From assembly GCA_030674475.1 (NCBI GenBank), contig JAUSCZ010000026.1, positions 1 to 37,911 on the forward strand: 37,911 nt of DNA, written 5' to 3'. The position numbers were made by a program, and so were the translations under genes. Positions 7,561 through 15,252 of this stretch are shown here, piece by piece. This DNA is from Candidatus Omnitrophota bacterium. GTDB taxonomy: Bacteria; Omnitrophota; Gorgyraeia; Gygaellales; UBA12090. Every line of letters starts with the position of its first letter. Positions within the stretch are counted from its first letter, which is position 1. The notes under the pieces were generated by a model. The model was given only the letters and a program-made list of their open reading frames with translations, did no database searches and was not told the origin of the DNA.

Positions 7561-7913
7561 CTAAGGATTTAATCTGTATTGAATGTCCAAGGAGCTGTGT
7601 TTTAAGGGTATGCGTTGAAAGCTGCCGGGTGGTTAGGGTGAGCGGTGAGAAATGCCCTAAAGGCAAAGACTACGCGGTTTCCGAGGTGGAAAATCCGCGA
7701 AGGATTTTTACTTCTACGGTTAGCTCCCGCGGATTGGTTTTAAAAATGATCCCAGTAAGGACGGATAAGCCTATCCCTAAGGATAGAGTTTTAGAGGCCG
7801 CGGAGGAAATAAGAAAGATTAAGCTGGATAGGCCGGTCAAGGTTGGCGAGGTTATTACCGCGAATCTTTTGGGTTTAGGGGTAAACTTGATAGCAACAAG
7901 GGATTGCGTATGA
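7557..7913 (+). CDS. DUF1667 family protein
   Basis: A 118-residue protein with the DUF1667 pattern: N-terminal cysteines in CIECPRSCVLRVCVE and in CPKGKDYAVSEVENPRRIFTSTV, followed by KMIPVRTDKPIPKDRVLEAAEEIRKIKL. The four-cysteine N-terminus suggests a metal or Fe-S site. The family is found beside GlpA-type and FAD oxidoreductase genes and is presumed to be the third subunit of that complex, but its function has not been shown as far as I know. It overlaps the upstream stop (ATGA) and the mnmA start. Confidence 0.85.
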   Translation: MTKDLICIECPRSCVLRVCVESCRVVRVSGEKCPKGKDYAVSEVENPRRIFTSTVSSRGLVLKMIPVRTDKPIPKDRVLEAAEEIRKIKLDRPVKVGEVITANLLGLGVNLIATRDCV

Positions 7914-9007
7914 AGGTAAAAGTAGTGGTAGCGATGTCCGGGGGAGTGGATTCATCAGCCGCCGCGGGGATTCTGCAAAAACAGGGTTATGAGGTTATCG
8001 GCCTTACGATGTGTTTCGGCCTGAAAGAATCCGGCAAGAAAAAGCCATCTTGTTGTGGGATTGAAGGCATTGAGGATGCCCGGCGGGTGGCCCGGGCCTT
8101 AGGCATTAAACACTATGTTTTAAACTTTGATCAGGTTCTACAAGAGAAGGTAATCAAGAATTTTATCAGCGAGTATGTTTCCGGAAGGACTCCTAATCCC
8201 TGCGTGCGCTGTAATGAATATCTGAAATTTGAGCGTCTTCTTGATAAGGCCAAAAGCTTAGGGGCAAAATATCTGGCTACCGGGCATTATGCAAGAATAG
8301 TCGCAAGGTCGCAAGGTCACAAGGTCACAAGTAAAATATTCTTGCTTAAGAAGGGAAAGGATAAATATAAGGATCAGTCGTATTTCTTGTATCGTCTAAA
8401 ACAAGAACAGCTTAAAGCACTACTCTTTCCTTTGGGGGATTATACTAAGACCCAAGTCAGAAAAATAGCGGCGGAATTCGACCTGCCGGTTAAGGATAAG
8501 CCCGGCAGCCAGGAAATCTGTTTTATTCCGGATGATGATTACCGGGTTTTTTTAAGCCAGGCCTTAAGGAGCAAAGGGCTTAAGATAAGGCCGGGGCCGA
8601 TTGTGGATTCCTTGGGTAAAGTTTTAGGTGAACACAAGGGCATCCCTTTTTATACTATAGGGCAGAGGGAAGGGTTGGGGATTGCCGCGGGTTATCCCAT
8701 ATATATTATCCGCATGGATTCCCGAAAGAATACTATTGTGGTGGGGAAAAAGGAGGAGGTTTTTTCTTCCGGCTTGATTGCCGGTGATTTGAGCTTTACT
8801 AATGAAGCGGTAAAAAGAGAAGTTGCCTTGAGGGTAAAGATAAGATATAATCATCTAGAAGTTTCTTCTAAAATTACCCCTCTGGACGGCGGAAAGGTTA
8901 AGGTCATTTTTTCTAAACTCCAGTTCGCGGTTACTCCGGGGCAGTCAGCCGTATTTTACCGCGGAAATACGGTGGTTGGCGGCGGGATTATTGAAAGCGG
9001 ACTTTAA
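7910..9007 (+). CDS. mnmA: tRNA-specific 2-thiouridylase MnmA
   Basis: A 365-residue enzyme that thiolates U34 of Lys, Glu and Gln tRNAs. The PP-loop motif SGGVDSS is at residues 10-16, the first active-site cysteine region is NPCVRCNEYLKF near 97-107, and the second is GSQEICFIPDDDYRVF near 199-212. ATG 7910 overlaps the previous stop (ATGA); the TTG at 7904 is less likely. An odd insertion, ARSQGHKVTS (about residues 132-142), lies between the conserved TGHYARIV and LLKKGKDKYKDQSYFL; it is encoded by four 8-bp repeats at 8301-8332 and is absent from typical MnmA proteins. The frame is kept, so the protein is probably functional with a surface loop. Confidence 0.93.
   Translation: MKVKVVVAMSGGVDSSAAAGILQKQGYEVIGLTMCFGLKESGKKKPSCCGIEGIEDARRVARALGIKHYVLNFDQVLQEKVIKNFISEYVSGRTPNPCVRCNEYLKFERLLDKAKSLGAKYLATGHYARIVARSQGHKVTSKIFLLKKGKDKYKDQSYFLYRLKQEQLKALLFPLGDYTKTQVRKIAAEFDLPVKDKPGSQEICFIPDDDYRVFLSQALRSKGLKIRPGPIVDSLGKVLGEHKGIPFYTIGQREGLGIAAGYPIYIIRMDSRKNTIVVGKKEEVFSSGLIAGDLSFTNEAVKREVALRVKIRYNHLEVSSKITPLDGGKVKVIFSKLQFAVTPGQSAVFYRGNTVVGGGIIESGL
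8301..8332 (+). repeat. Four 8-bp tandem units inside mnmA
   Basis: Units read TCGCAAGG, TCGCAAGG, TCACAAGG, TCACAAGT. They keep the mnmA frame and account for an extra loop of about ten residues after TGHYARIV. Confidence 0.88.
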
Positions 9008-9009
9008 AG

Positions 9010-9915
9010 ATGCAGAAGATAGTTGAAGAAATTCAGAGATTAAAAAAGGAAAGGCGCGCGGTGATAGTTGCCCATAACTATCAGCTTCCCGAGGTGCAGG
9101 ATATCGCTGATTTCCGGGGGGATTCCCTGGAATTAAGTCGGATGGCGGCTAAGTCCGAGGCCAAGGTAATTGTCTTTTGCGGGGTTTATTTTATGGCGGA
9201 AACCGCTTCGATATTATCCCCGGATAAGACCGTGATTATGCCGGACCTCGCGGCTGGATGTCCTCTGGCCAATATGATTAGCGCCGAGGATTTGCGCGAG
9301 CTTAAAAGCCGTCACCCCAAGGCGGTTTCTGTGGGCTATGTGAATACCTCAGCCGAGGTTAAGGCGGAACTGGATTACTGCTGTACTTCTACCAACGCGG
9401 TCAAGGTGATTTCCAGCCTAAAAGACGCTGAGGAGATAATCTTTATCCCGGATAAATACCTGGCCGATTACGCCTCTAAAAAAACCGGGCGCCGGCTGAT
9501 TTCCTGGGACGGGTATTGCCCGACCCATGTCAAAATCCTTCCGGAAGATATTATCCGCTCAATACGGTTACACCCTAAGGCCAAGGTGATTGCCCATCCG
9601 GAATGTACCACGGAGGTGGTGGGTCTGGCCGATGAGGTGCTTTCTACGGGTAAGACCTGTGAGTTCGTCAAGAAATCCGATACCAAAGAGTTTATCATTG
9701 CTACCGAAGTCGGCCTGGTCTATCGCCTGAAGAAGGATAACCCGGATAAGAAGTTTTATCCGGCCTCGGAGCTGGCAGTCTGCCCGAATATGAAACGCAC
9801 CAATTTAGAAAAAATCCTCTGGTCGCTGGAGGAGATGAAAAACGAGGTGCGGGTTCGGGAGGATATCCGCCAGAAGGCCAAAAAGGCCATTGAGGCCATG
9901 GTAGCCATCGCGTAA
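9010..9915 (+). CDS. nadA: Quinolinate synthase NadA
   Basis: A 301-residue enzyme that condenses iminoaspartate with dihydroxyacetone phosphate to quinolinate for NAD synthesis, using a [4Fe-4S] cluster. Recognisable motifs are VAHNYQLPEVQDIADFRGDSL near the N-terminus, the cluster cysteines in VFCGVYFMAETA (about residue 57), HPECTTEVV (about 199) and VCPNMKRTNLEKI (about 258), and the short-form length. It begins three bases after the mnmA stop, so the two are probably cotranscribed. No nadB or nadC gene is in the window. Confidence 0.95.
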   Translation: MQKIVEEIQRLKKERRAVIVAHNYQLPEVQDIADFRGDSLELSRMAAKSEAKVIVFCGVYFMAETASILSPDKTVIMPDLAAGCPLANMISAEDLRELKSRHPKAVSVGYVNTSAEVKAELDYCCTSTNAVKVISSLKDAEEIIFIPDKYLADYASKKTGRRLISWDGYCPTHVKILPEDIIRSIRLHPKAKVIAHPECTTEVVGLADEVLSTGKTCEFVKKSDTKEFIIATEVGLVYRLKKDNPDKKFYPASELAVCPNMKRTNLEKILWSLEEMKNEVRVREDIRQKAKKAIEAMVAIA

Positions 9916-9940
9916 GATATGTTAAAAAAAGGAGGTTTTG

Positions 9941-11020
9941 ATGAAATGGAGTAATTTTAAATCAAAAATAATTTCGGATAGCGGGAACGCGCAGATCAAA
10001 AATTTTATTGCCAGGATTTTGTTTTTTCTGCTGGCCTTTATTGTTTTGCGCGTGCTCCTGGCTGCTTTCTTTGTCTACATTAAACCTAACGAATACGGTA
10101 TAAAGCAGGTAAATATCGGATTTAAAACCGGAATTCAGAAAGATGTGTATCAAGCCGGTTATCATTTCCTTGTTCCCTTTGGTTTTCAGATGATGCATCG
10201 TTTTCCGCGTGATATGCAGGTATTTGAATTAACTGATTCTCCCGACACGGCCTCCCGCGACGCCCGCAAGGAAAAAGCGGCGCATATCCAAACCTCGGAC
10301 GGATTCTTTGTTGATGTTGATGTGAGCATACTCTATCATATCAATGACCCGTATGAAGTCATTACCACGGTCGGACCGGGGAAGCTTTACGAAGACAACG
10401 GCATTATTCCCAAGGTTGAGCCAAAGCTGAAAGAGGCCTTGGGAGAATTAACCACCGAGGAATTTTATAATAGTCCGCTTCGGGTGGCCAAGGCGGATGC
10501 CGCCAAACAGCTTATAAACGAAGAATTAAATTCCAAGGGAATTTATATTGATTATGTGCTGGTGCGTTACTTTAAATACAGCGGAGAGCTCCAGCGCAAT
10601 ATTGAAGAAAAAAAACTTAAGGATCAAATGGTCTTTACCAATCAATCAAAAGCCAAGGCAACGGCGGAGGAGTCGCTGGTTAAAAAGGTCAGGCAGGAAG
10701 GTGAGGCTAATATGAAGGTAAGGCTGGAAGAAGGCAAGGCCTATATTGTCCGAAAGAACGCGGAAAAAGACCTTTATATCCGGACAAAAAAAGCCGCGGC
10801 CGACCTTTTAATCAGCCTGGCCGAGGCCCAGAAGACAGAATTAATCAATCAGGCCTATCAAAAGAAAGGCTCAGACAAACTGGTGGGGCTGAAAATGGCG
10901 GAAGTGTATAAAGGCCTGGATATGATTTTACTGTCTTCCAGCGGCTCAGGCGGAGTTAACCCTCTGGACCTGGATAATACTCTTAAAATGTTTGGCGTAG
11001 GTGAAGGAAAGGAGCAATAA
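9941..11020 (+). CDS. SPFH/band-7 (prohibitin-like) membrane protein 1
   Basis: A 359-residue protein with one N-terminal membrane helix (about residues 24-46, FLLAFIVLRVLLAAFFVYI) followed by an SPFH/band-7 domain (YGIKQVNIGF...YQAGYHFLVPFGFQMMHRFPRDMQVFEL) and a long charged helical region (about 215-300) likely to form a coiled coil. ATG 9941 follows a strong GGAGG at 9931-9935. It is paired with a second SPFH gene two bases downstream, which suggests a hetero-oligomeric membrane ring, as in HflK/HflC. Specific assignment to hflK is not justified from sequence alone. Confidence 0.82.
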   Translation: MKWSNFKSKIISDSGNAQIKNFIARILFFLLAFIVLRVLLAAFFVYIKPNEYGIKQVNIGFKTGIQKDVYQAGYHFLVPFGFQMMHRFPRDMQVFELTDSPDTASRDARKEKAAHIQTSDGFFVDVDVSILYHINDPYEVITTVGPGKLYEDNGIIPKVEPKLKEALGELTTEEFYNSPLRVAKADAAKQLINEELNSKGIYIDYVLVRYFKYSGELQRNIEEKKLKDQMVFTNQSKAKATAEESLVKKVRQEGEANMKVRLEEGKAYIVRKNAEKDLYIRTKKAAADLLISLAEAQKTELINQAYQKKGSDKLVGLKMAEVYKGLDMILLSSSGSGGVNPLDLDNTLKMFGVGEGKEQ

Positions 11021-11021
11021 A

Positions 11022-12053
11022 ATGCGGATAAAGGCCTTGGTTAAATTAGCGCTTACTTTTGTTATTTTTCTTTTTCTTTTTACGATAACTTTTCCGCATC
11101 ATACCAAATCAACCGAGGTGGGGGTGCGGGTGATCAAGTGGTCTCCCCTGGCGAAAAAGGGAGTGGTAAAAGACATCTATGCTCCCGGGGCGACCTATTT
11201 CTTTGTGCCTATCATTAACGAGTGGTATACCTTTGACGCGAAATTGCAAAATATGGAGATGACCGCGTCCTACCGGGGAGCTCGAGGGGGCAGGGACGAC
11301 CTGGTTTTTAAGACTGTTGACGGCAATGACATCGCTTTGGATGTTATTATTGCCTATCGCGTTGACCCTCCGAAAGCGGTAGATATCTTAGTCAGGGTTG
11401 CTCAAAGTAACGGGGAGCTGGAGGAGAAGCTTATTCGCCCGGTATCCCGCAATATCACCCGTGAATTATTCGGTGAATTAAAGACCGAGGATTTTTATGT
11501 GGCCCATAAACGCGCCGAGAAGGCGGAAGCCGTGAAATCAGCCTTAAATAAAGTGCTTAATGCTTACGGGATAATCGTGGAAAGCGTCTTACCTAAGGAT
11601 TACCGTTTTAATCCCGCGTATCAAAAAGCCATCGAAGAAAAGAAAATCGCTGACCAGATGGCTGAACGTTTTAAGTCTGAGGCCAAAGCCACGGTGGAGG
11701 AATACCTGCAGAAGCTGCAATCGGCCCAGGGGGAAGTGAATAAGATGATTGCCGATGTAGACGGAGAATACCTCAAGGCTAAAATATCCGCCGATGCCTA
11801 TTATGAACAGCAGGCGATGCTGGCCCAGGCCATTGAGGTGGAAGGGATTGCCCAGGGAAAAGGCATAGAGAAAATGGTGGAAGCCTTAAATAATTCCGGC
11901 GGCAAGACCATGGTGAAGATGAAGCTGGCCGAGTCGCTGGAGGGGAAGAAAATCTATCTTCTTCCTTTTGGCGGTGCCGGAGGCATAGATTTAAAGACTA
12001 CGGATATTAACGAACTGCTTAAAACATTCGGAGTCCAGAAGTTAGCCGAATAG
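11022..12053 (+). CDS. SPFH/band-7 (prohibitin-like) membrane protein 2
   Basis: A 343-residue protein related to the upstream gene: N-terminal membrane helix (residues about 7-25, LVKLALTFVIFLFLFTITF), SPFH domain (STEVGVRVIKWSPLAKKGVVKDIYAPG), then an EKKIADQMAERFKSEAKATVEEY helical region. ATG 11022 is preceded by AAGGAG at 11008-11013, so it is preferred over the alternative GTG at 11001. The pair may scaffold a membrane protease; an FtsH-like gene is 21 kb away, which is only suggestive. Confidence 0.82.
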   Translation: MRIKALVKLALTFVIFLFLFTITFPHHTKSTEVGVRVIKWSPLAKKGVVKDIYAPGATYFFVPIINEWYTFDAKLQNMEMTASYRGARGGRDDLVFKTVDGNDIALDVIIAYRVDPPKAVDILVRVAQSNGELEEKLIRPVSRNITRELFGELKTEDFYVAHKRAEKAEAVKSALNKVLNAYGIIVESVLPKDYRFNPAYQKAIEEKKIADQMAERFKSEAKATVEEYLQKLQSAQGEVNKMIADVDGEYLKAKISADAYYEQQAMLAQAIEVEGIAQGKGIEKMVEALNNSGGKTMVKMKLAESLEGKKIYLLPFGGAGGIDLKTTDINELLKTFGVQKLAE

Positions 12054-12091
12054 AAAACAAGGGGTCACTTGGACAGTAGATGCTATCCGCT

Positions 12092-12204
12092 GTAATGCGT
12101 CAATTAATGTGGGCGCTGGTAGCCGCAGGCTTCAGCCTGCGTCGTAGAACGCAAGCTAAAGCTTGCGACTACCATAGAATTTCCCCCGCTTAGTGACCGG
12201 TTAC
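12092..12204. repeat. TIR-bounded non-coding element, copy A
   Basis: Bounded by GTAATGCGTCA (12092-12102) and TGACCGGTTAC (12194-12204), which are imperfect inverted repeats matching the ends of elements at 21802-21919 and 36619-36751. Its core (12119-12174) is two nested hairpins, CGCAGGCTTCAGCCTGCG and CGCAAGCTAAAGCTTGCG, closed by GGTAGYCGC/GCGACTACC. A flanking duplication is only weakly visible here. The remaining 12054-12091 shows nothing recognisable. Confidence 0.7.
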
Positions 12205-12223
12205 ATACTCGCAACAAAATATC

Positions 12224-12251
12224 TTGACAAAAACAAACAATGTTGTATATT
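12224..12251 (+). promoter_or_regulatory. Sigma-70-type promoter of the hydrogenase operon
   Basis: TTGACA (12224-12229), 16-bp spacer, TATATT (12246-12251). It is the best promoter in the window and leaves a leader of about 55 nt before hypA-like ATG 12314. Confidence 0.8.
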
Positions 12252-12285
12252 AGGAAATAAGAAGTTCTTCTTTTTTTGTAAGAGT

Positions 12286-12303
12286 TTGTGATAAGTTTCA
12301 CAA
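12286..12303. promoter_or_regulatory. Rex-like operator (TTGTGATAAGTTTCACAA)
   Basis: Eighteen-base palindrome matching the known Rex consensus TTGTGAA-N4-TTCACAA at all but one position (T for A at position 7). It lies about 28-45 nt downstream of the predicted transcription start and 10 nt before the HypA-like start, where a bound repressor would block elongation or initiation. Rex senses NADH/NAD+, which suits an NAD(P)-coupled hydrogenase. A CRP/FNR-type site (TGTGA-N6-TCACA) is the alternative reading. No rex gene is in the window. Confidence 0.68.
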
Positions 12304-12313
12304 TATAAAATAA

Positions 12314-12565
12314 ATGCACGAGACTCATTTAGTCAAGAATATCCTGAAATACCTGGAGGAAGAGGAAAAGGTTTCTTCCAGAAAAATAAGGAAAATTTAT
12401 ATCGCGCTTTCCGAATTTGGCGGTATTAGCCGGGAGCATTTTTTAGAACATTACCGGCAGGAGTCATTGGGAAGCCGTTGGAATAATTTAGATATTGAGT
12501 TTAAAAAGAGAATATTCGGCCCGGAGCTGGAAATTACCAGGATAGATTTTAACCCTCTAAATTAA
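12314..12565 (+). CDS. HypA-like nickel chaperone without zinc domain
   Basis: An 83-residue protein beginning MHETHLVKNIL, which preserves the Met-His-Glu nickel site and first helix of HypA/HybF. The strand RKIRKIYIALSEFGGISREHFLEHY matches the middle of HypA, and the end GPELEITRIDF matches the family's last strand (G-R-E-L-x-I). HypA normally has a CxxC...CxxC zinc module before that strand; here it is reduced to KKRIF and the protein contains no cysteine at all, with about 30 residues missing. It starts the hydrogenase operon, so a role in nickel insertion fits. It could be a specialised chaperone or a decayed copy; hypB and other hyp genes are not in the window. Confidence 0.72.
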   Translation: MHETHLVKNILKYLEEEEKVSSRKIRKIYIALSEFGGISREHFLEHYRQESLGSRWNNLDIEFKKRIFGPELEITRIDFNPLN

Positions 12566-12573
12566 AACAAAAA

Positions 12574-13611
12574 ATGAAATACGCCAGTATAAAAAAAGAA
12601 AACTTGAATAAGTGGCTGGAATATTTGAAGAAAAAGGCCCGACTCTATGCCCCCAGAAAAAAAGAAAATCTTTTTGTTTTTCGTCCGGTGAAAAATGTTG
12701 CTGAGGTCTGCCTGAAATATATCCCGACAATACTCCCTCCCAAGAAGTATTATTTCCCCCAGAAAGAAAAACTGCTGAAATTTAGTATTGAGCCTTTTAA
12801 GACCGCTAAAGCGATTTCCGAGTTTGAGGAGTTTATCCTTTTTGGGGTGCATACCTGCGACATCGCCGGAATCCAGTGCATGGATGTGGTTTTCCGTGAC
12901 GGCCCCGAGGATCCTAACTATCTCAATCGTAAAGATAAAATGACCATCATTGGAATTGAGTGCCTGGAATACTGCGACCAATATGCCAACTGCGCCTCTA
13001 TGGCTAACCATGTGCCCCGGGGCGGCTATGACCTGATGCTGGTGGATATTGGCGAGAAGTTTATCACCCATATCAATTCCGAAAAAGGGGAGCGGTTAGT
13101 TAAGGGGCTGAGCTATATTAAGGAAGTTGGCGAAACCGAGATGAGCGCCTTAGAGCGGGTGAGAGAGGCTAAGAAAAAGGTGTTTAAGGAAGAGTTCAGC
13201 GCGCCTTTAAATAAAGTTAATCAAGTCTTTAATCAGGGCTTTGCTTCACAGGTCTGGGAGGATGTGGGCAAGCGCTGTGTGGCCTGCGGTAATTGCACCG
13301 CGGTCTGCCCTACCTGTTATTGCTTTGATGTTTTGGATGATATGGATTTATCTTTAAACGAAGGGTTGAGGTATCGGATTTGGAATTCCTGCCAGATGGA
13401 TGATTTTGCCCAGGTGGCCGGGGGTGAGGATTTCAGGAAGGAAAGGGCTAACCGCCAGCGCCATCGTTATTACCGAAAATTCAAATATCCGGTGGATAAA
13501 TTTAATCGTTATTTCTGCACCGGATGCGGCAGATGCAGTAGAAGCTGTATGGCCCAGATAAATCTCATTGAGACGGTAAATTCATTAGCCGCAGAGGTTA
13601 AGGAAAGCTAA
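12574..13611 (+). CDS. hydB: Group 3b [NiFe] hydrogenase beta subunit (Fe-S)
   Basis: A 345-residue iron-sulfur protein of the HydB/AsrA family, which wires electrons between the hydrogenase core and the flavin subunit. Two C-terminal ferredoxin-type cluster motifs are visible: CVACGNCTAVCPTCYCF near residues 234-250 and CTGCGRCSRSC near 312-322. The region FGVHTCDIAGIQCMD near residue 90-105 is also typical of the family. It sits 8 bp after the HypA-like gene and 2 bp before the gamma gene. AsrA of anaerobic sulfite reductase is the closest alternative, but the [NiFe] subunits downstream settle the context. Confidence 0.88.
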   Translation: MKYASIKKENLNKWLEYLKKKARLYAPRKKENLFVFRPVKNVAEVCLKYIPTILPPKKYYFPQKEKLLKFSIEPFKTAKAISEFEEFILFGVHTCDIAGIQCMDVVFRDGPEDPNYLNRKDKMTIIGIECLEYCDQYANCASMANHVPRGGYDLMLVDIGEKFITHINSEKGERLVKGLSYIKEVGETEMSALERVREAKKKVFKEEFSAPLNKVNQVFNQGFASQVWEDVGKRCVACGNCTAVCPTCYCFDVLDDMDLSLNEGLRYRIWNSCQMDDFAQVAGGEDFRKERANRQRHRYYRKFKYPVDKFNRYFCTGCGRCSRSCMAQINLIETVNSLAAEVKES

Positions 13612-13613
13612 AA

Positions 13614-14480
13614 ATGATTGAACGCGAGATACTCTTAGAAAAAATGAAGACCTCTCCCTACCGGCCGATAAAGGCCAGGATAATTGAGGCCAGGATGCTT
13701 ACCGACAAGGAGAAGTTTTTTCGGATAGAGCTGGAGGGTGGAGTAGATTTACACCATCAACCAGGGCAGTTTGTGATGGTCTCCATATTCGGTTACGGCG
13801 AGGCGCCGATTTCCATCTGTTCTTCGCCCACGGATAAGGGATATTTTGAGCTGACCGTCCGAAATGTGGGGACTTTGACCGATAAACTGCATCGTTTGGG
13901 CGAGGGCGATATTTTGGGAATCCGCGGCCCATTCGGACGAGGGTTTCCCATTGATAATATGTTTGGTTTTGATCTGGTGATTGCCGCCGGAGGCTTAGGG
14001 CTGGTGCCTCTGCGTTCGCTGATTCGCTACATTATGTATAACCGCAATGACTTTGGCAATGTCCAGATACTCTTAGGTTGTAAAACCCCCAAAGACCTTT
14101 TGTTTGGCCAGGAGACCAAGGAATGGATGAGGCGGGCCGAGATTAAATTTAACTGCACGGTGGACCGGGCCGACCCGGATTGGAAGGGCAATGTGGGTTT
14201 GATTACCAGCTTGATTCCCGGGGTTGACCTTAACCCCACCCGGACTTATGGGGTAGTGGTGGGGCCGCCGATAATGTATAGGTTTGTGCTTACAGAGTTA
14301 TTGAAGAAAAATATTCCCGAACATCAGATTCTGGTATCTTTAGAAAGAAGGATGCGCTGCGGCCTGGGAAAATGCGGCCATTGCCAGATTGAGGGGGTAT
14401 ATGTCTGCCAGAGCGGCCCGGTCTTTGACTATGCCCAGTTAAAGAATTTTAAAGGAGAGTGTCATGAGAAAGCCGGTTAA
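13614..14480 (+). CDS. hydG: Group 3b [NiFe] hydrogenase gamma subunit (FAD/NAD(P)-binding)
   Basis: A 288-residue ferredoxin-NAD(P)+ reductase-like protein. The FAD domain has PGQFVMVSIFGYGEAPISICSS near residues 46-67 and the NAD(P) domain has GPFGRGFPI and AAGGLGLVPLRSLI (about 104-135). The C-terminus has a [2Fe-2S] motif RRMRCGLGKCGHCQ...YVCQSGPVF (about 244-272). It transfers electrons between NAD(P)H and the Fe-S chain. This is the HydG of the sulfhydrogenase type, not the radical SAM HydG of [FeFe] hydrogenase. It overlaps the delta gene by 17 bp. Confidence 0.9.
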   Translation: MIEREILLEKMKTSPYRPIKARIIEARMLTDKEKFFRIELEGGVDLHHQPGQFVMVSIFGYGEAPISICSSPTDKGYFELTVRNVGTLTDKLHRLGEGDILGIRGPFGRGFPIDNMFGFDLVIAAGGLGLVPLRSLIRYIMYNRNDFGNVQILLGCKTPKDLLFGQETKEWMRRAEIKFNCTVDRADPDWKGNVGLITSLIPGVDLNPTRTYGVVVGPPIMYRFVLTELLKKNIPEHQILVSLERRMRCGLGKCGHCQIEGVYVCQSGPVFDYAQLKNFKGECHEKAG

Positions 14481-15252
14481 CCCTGAGCGAAGTCGAAGGG
14501 CTAAACCCAAGGTAGCCTTTTTTGATTTTACTGACTGCGAAGGCTGTCAACTGCAATTTGCCAATATGGGCGAAACCTTATTAGCGTTGACGGAGCTGGT
14601 GGATATTGTCAATTTCCGGGAGATTATGTCTGAGGCGGGCGAGGATTATGATGTTGCCTTTATTGAGGGAAGCATTACCACTGATACTGATGTTAAAAGG
14701 ATTAAGCGAATCAGGGAGAAGGCCAAAGTAATCATAGCCTTAGGCTCCTGCGCCACTATCGCCGGGGTCAATGGGATTAAAAACCGTAGTCCTTTAGATT
14801 TAGCTAAACAAAGGGTGTATGGGGATAAGGCCGATACGGTAAACACCATCAAGGCCATGCCGGTGCATGAAGTGGTGAAAGTGGATTATTTTATTAACGG
14901 CTGTCCGGTGTATATTCCTGAGGTTATCAACGTTATCAAATGCGTCTTGATGGGCAAGCCTTACCCGGTGCCTAACTATCCGGTGTGCGTGGAATGCAAG
15001 ATGAATGAGAATGTCTGTCGTTATGAAAAAGACCAGGAATGTTTAGGGCCGGTAACCCGGGCCGGATGTAATTCCTGGTGTATCAATTACGGCAATAAAT
15101 GTTATGGCTGCCGTGGCCTGGTAGAAAATCCGGCAGTTAACGGGCAGAAAGATATTTTATTAAAATATGGACTAAAGGCAGAAGACATTCTTAATAATTT
15201 TACTTTATATAATGATTCAATGGGAGAAAAATATGACCCCGAATTCAAATAA
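14464..15252 (+). CDS. hydD: [NiFe] hydrogenase small (delta) subunit
   Basis: A 262-residue small subunit carrying the Fe-S relay next to the NiFe site. The proximal cluster region starts with FFDFTDCEGCQLQ (about residues 20-32), followed by IALGSCATIAGVNG near 93-106 and NGCPVYIPEVIN near 147-158; further cysteines in CVECKMNENVCRYEKDQECLG and CINYGNKCYGCRG supply the medial and distal clusters. GGAG at 14453-14456 supports ATG 14464. Residues 4-13 (PVNPERSRRA) come from the palindromic repeat CCCTGAGCGAAGTCGAAGGG at 14481-14500, an unusual N-terminal extension. The gene overlaps the alpha gene. Confidence 0.9.
   Translation: MRKPVNPERSRRAKPKVAFFDFTDCEGCQLQFANMGETLLALTELVDIVNFREIMSEAGEDYDVAFIEGSITTDTDVKRIKRIREKAKVIIALGSCATIAGVNGIKNRSPLDLAKQRVYGDKADTVNTIKAMPVHEVVKVDYFINGCPVYIPEVINVIKCVLMGKPYPVPNYPVCVECKMNENVCRYEKDQECLGPVTRAGCNSWCINYGNKCYGCRGLVENPAVNGQKDILLKYGLKAEDILNNFTLYNDSMGEKYDPEFK
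14481..14500. repeat. Palindromic repeat inside hydrogenase small-subunit gene
   Basis: CCCTGAGCGAAGTCGAAGGG, translated as PERSRR. The sequence is an imperfect palindrome that I know as a common dispersed repeat in uncultured bacterial genomes. A related form, GGTTCGACTGCGCTCACCAC, lies inside the protease gene at 16779-16798. Confidence 0.8.

Noticed and set aside
9941-12053. hflK and hflC symbols for the SPFH pair
   Set aside because: General band-7 features only; no specific HflK/HflC signature seen.
12286-12303. CRP/FNR operator (TGTGA-N6-TCACA)
   Set aside because: The arms extend to the 18-bp Rex pattern and the context is an NAD(P)-linked hydrogenase, so Rex is preferred; not excluded.
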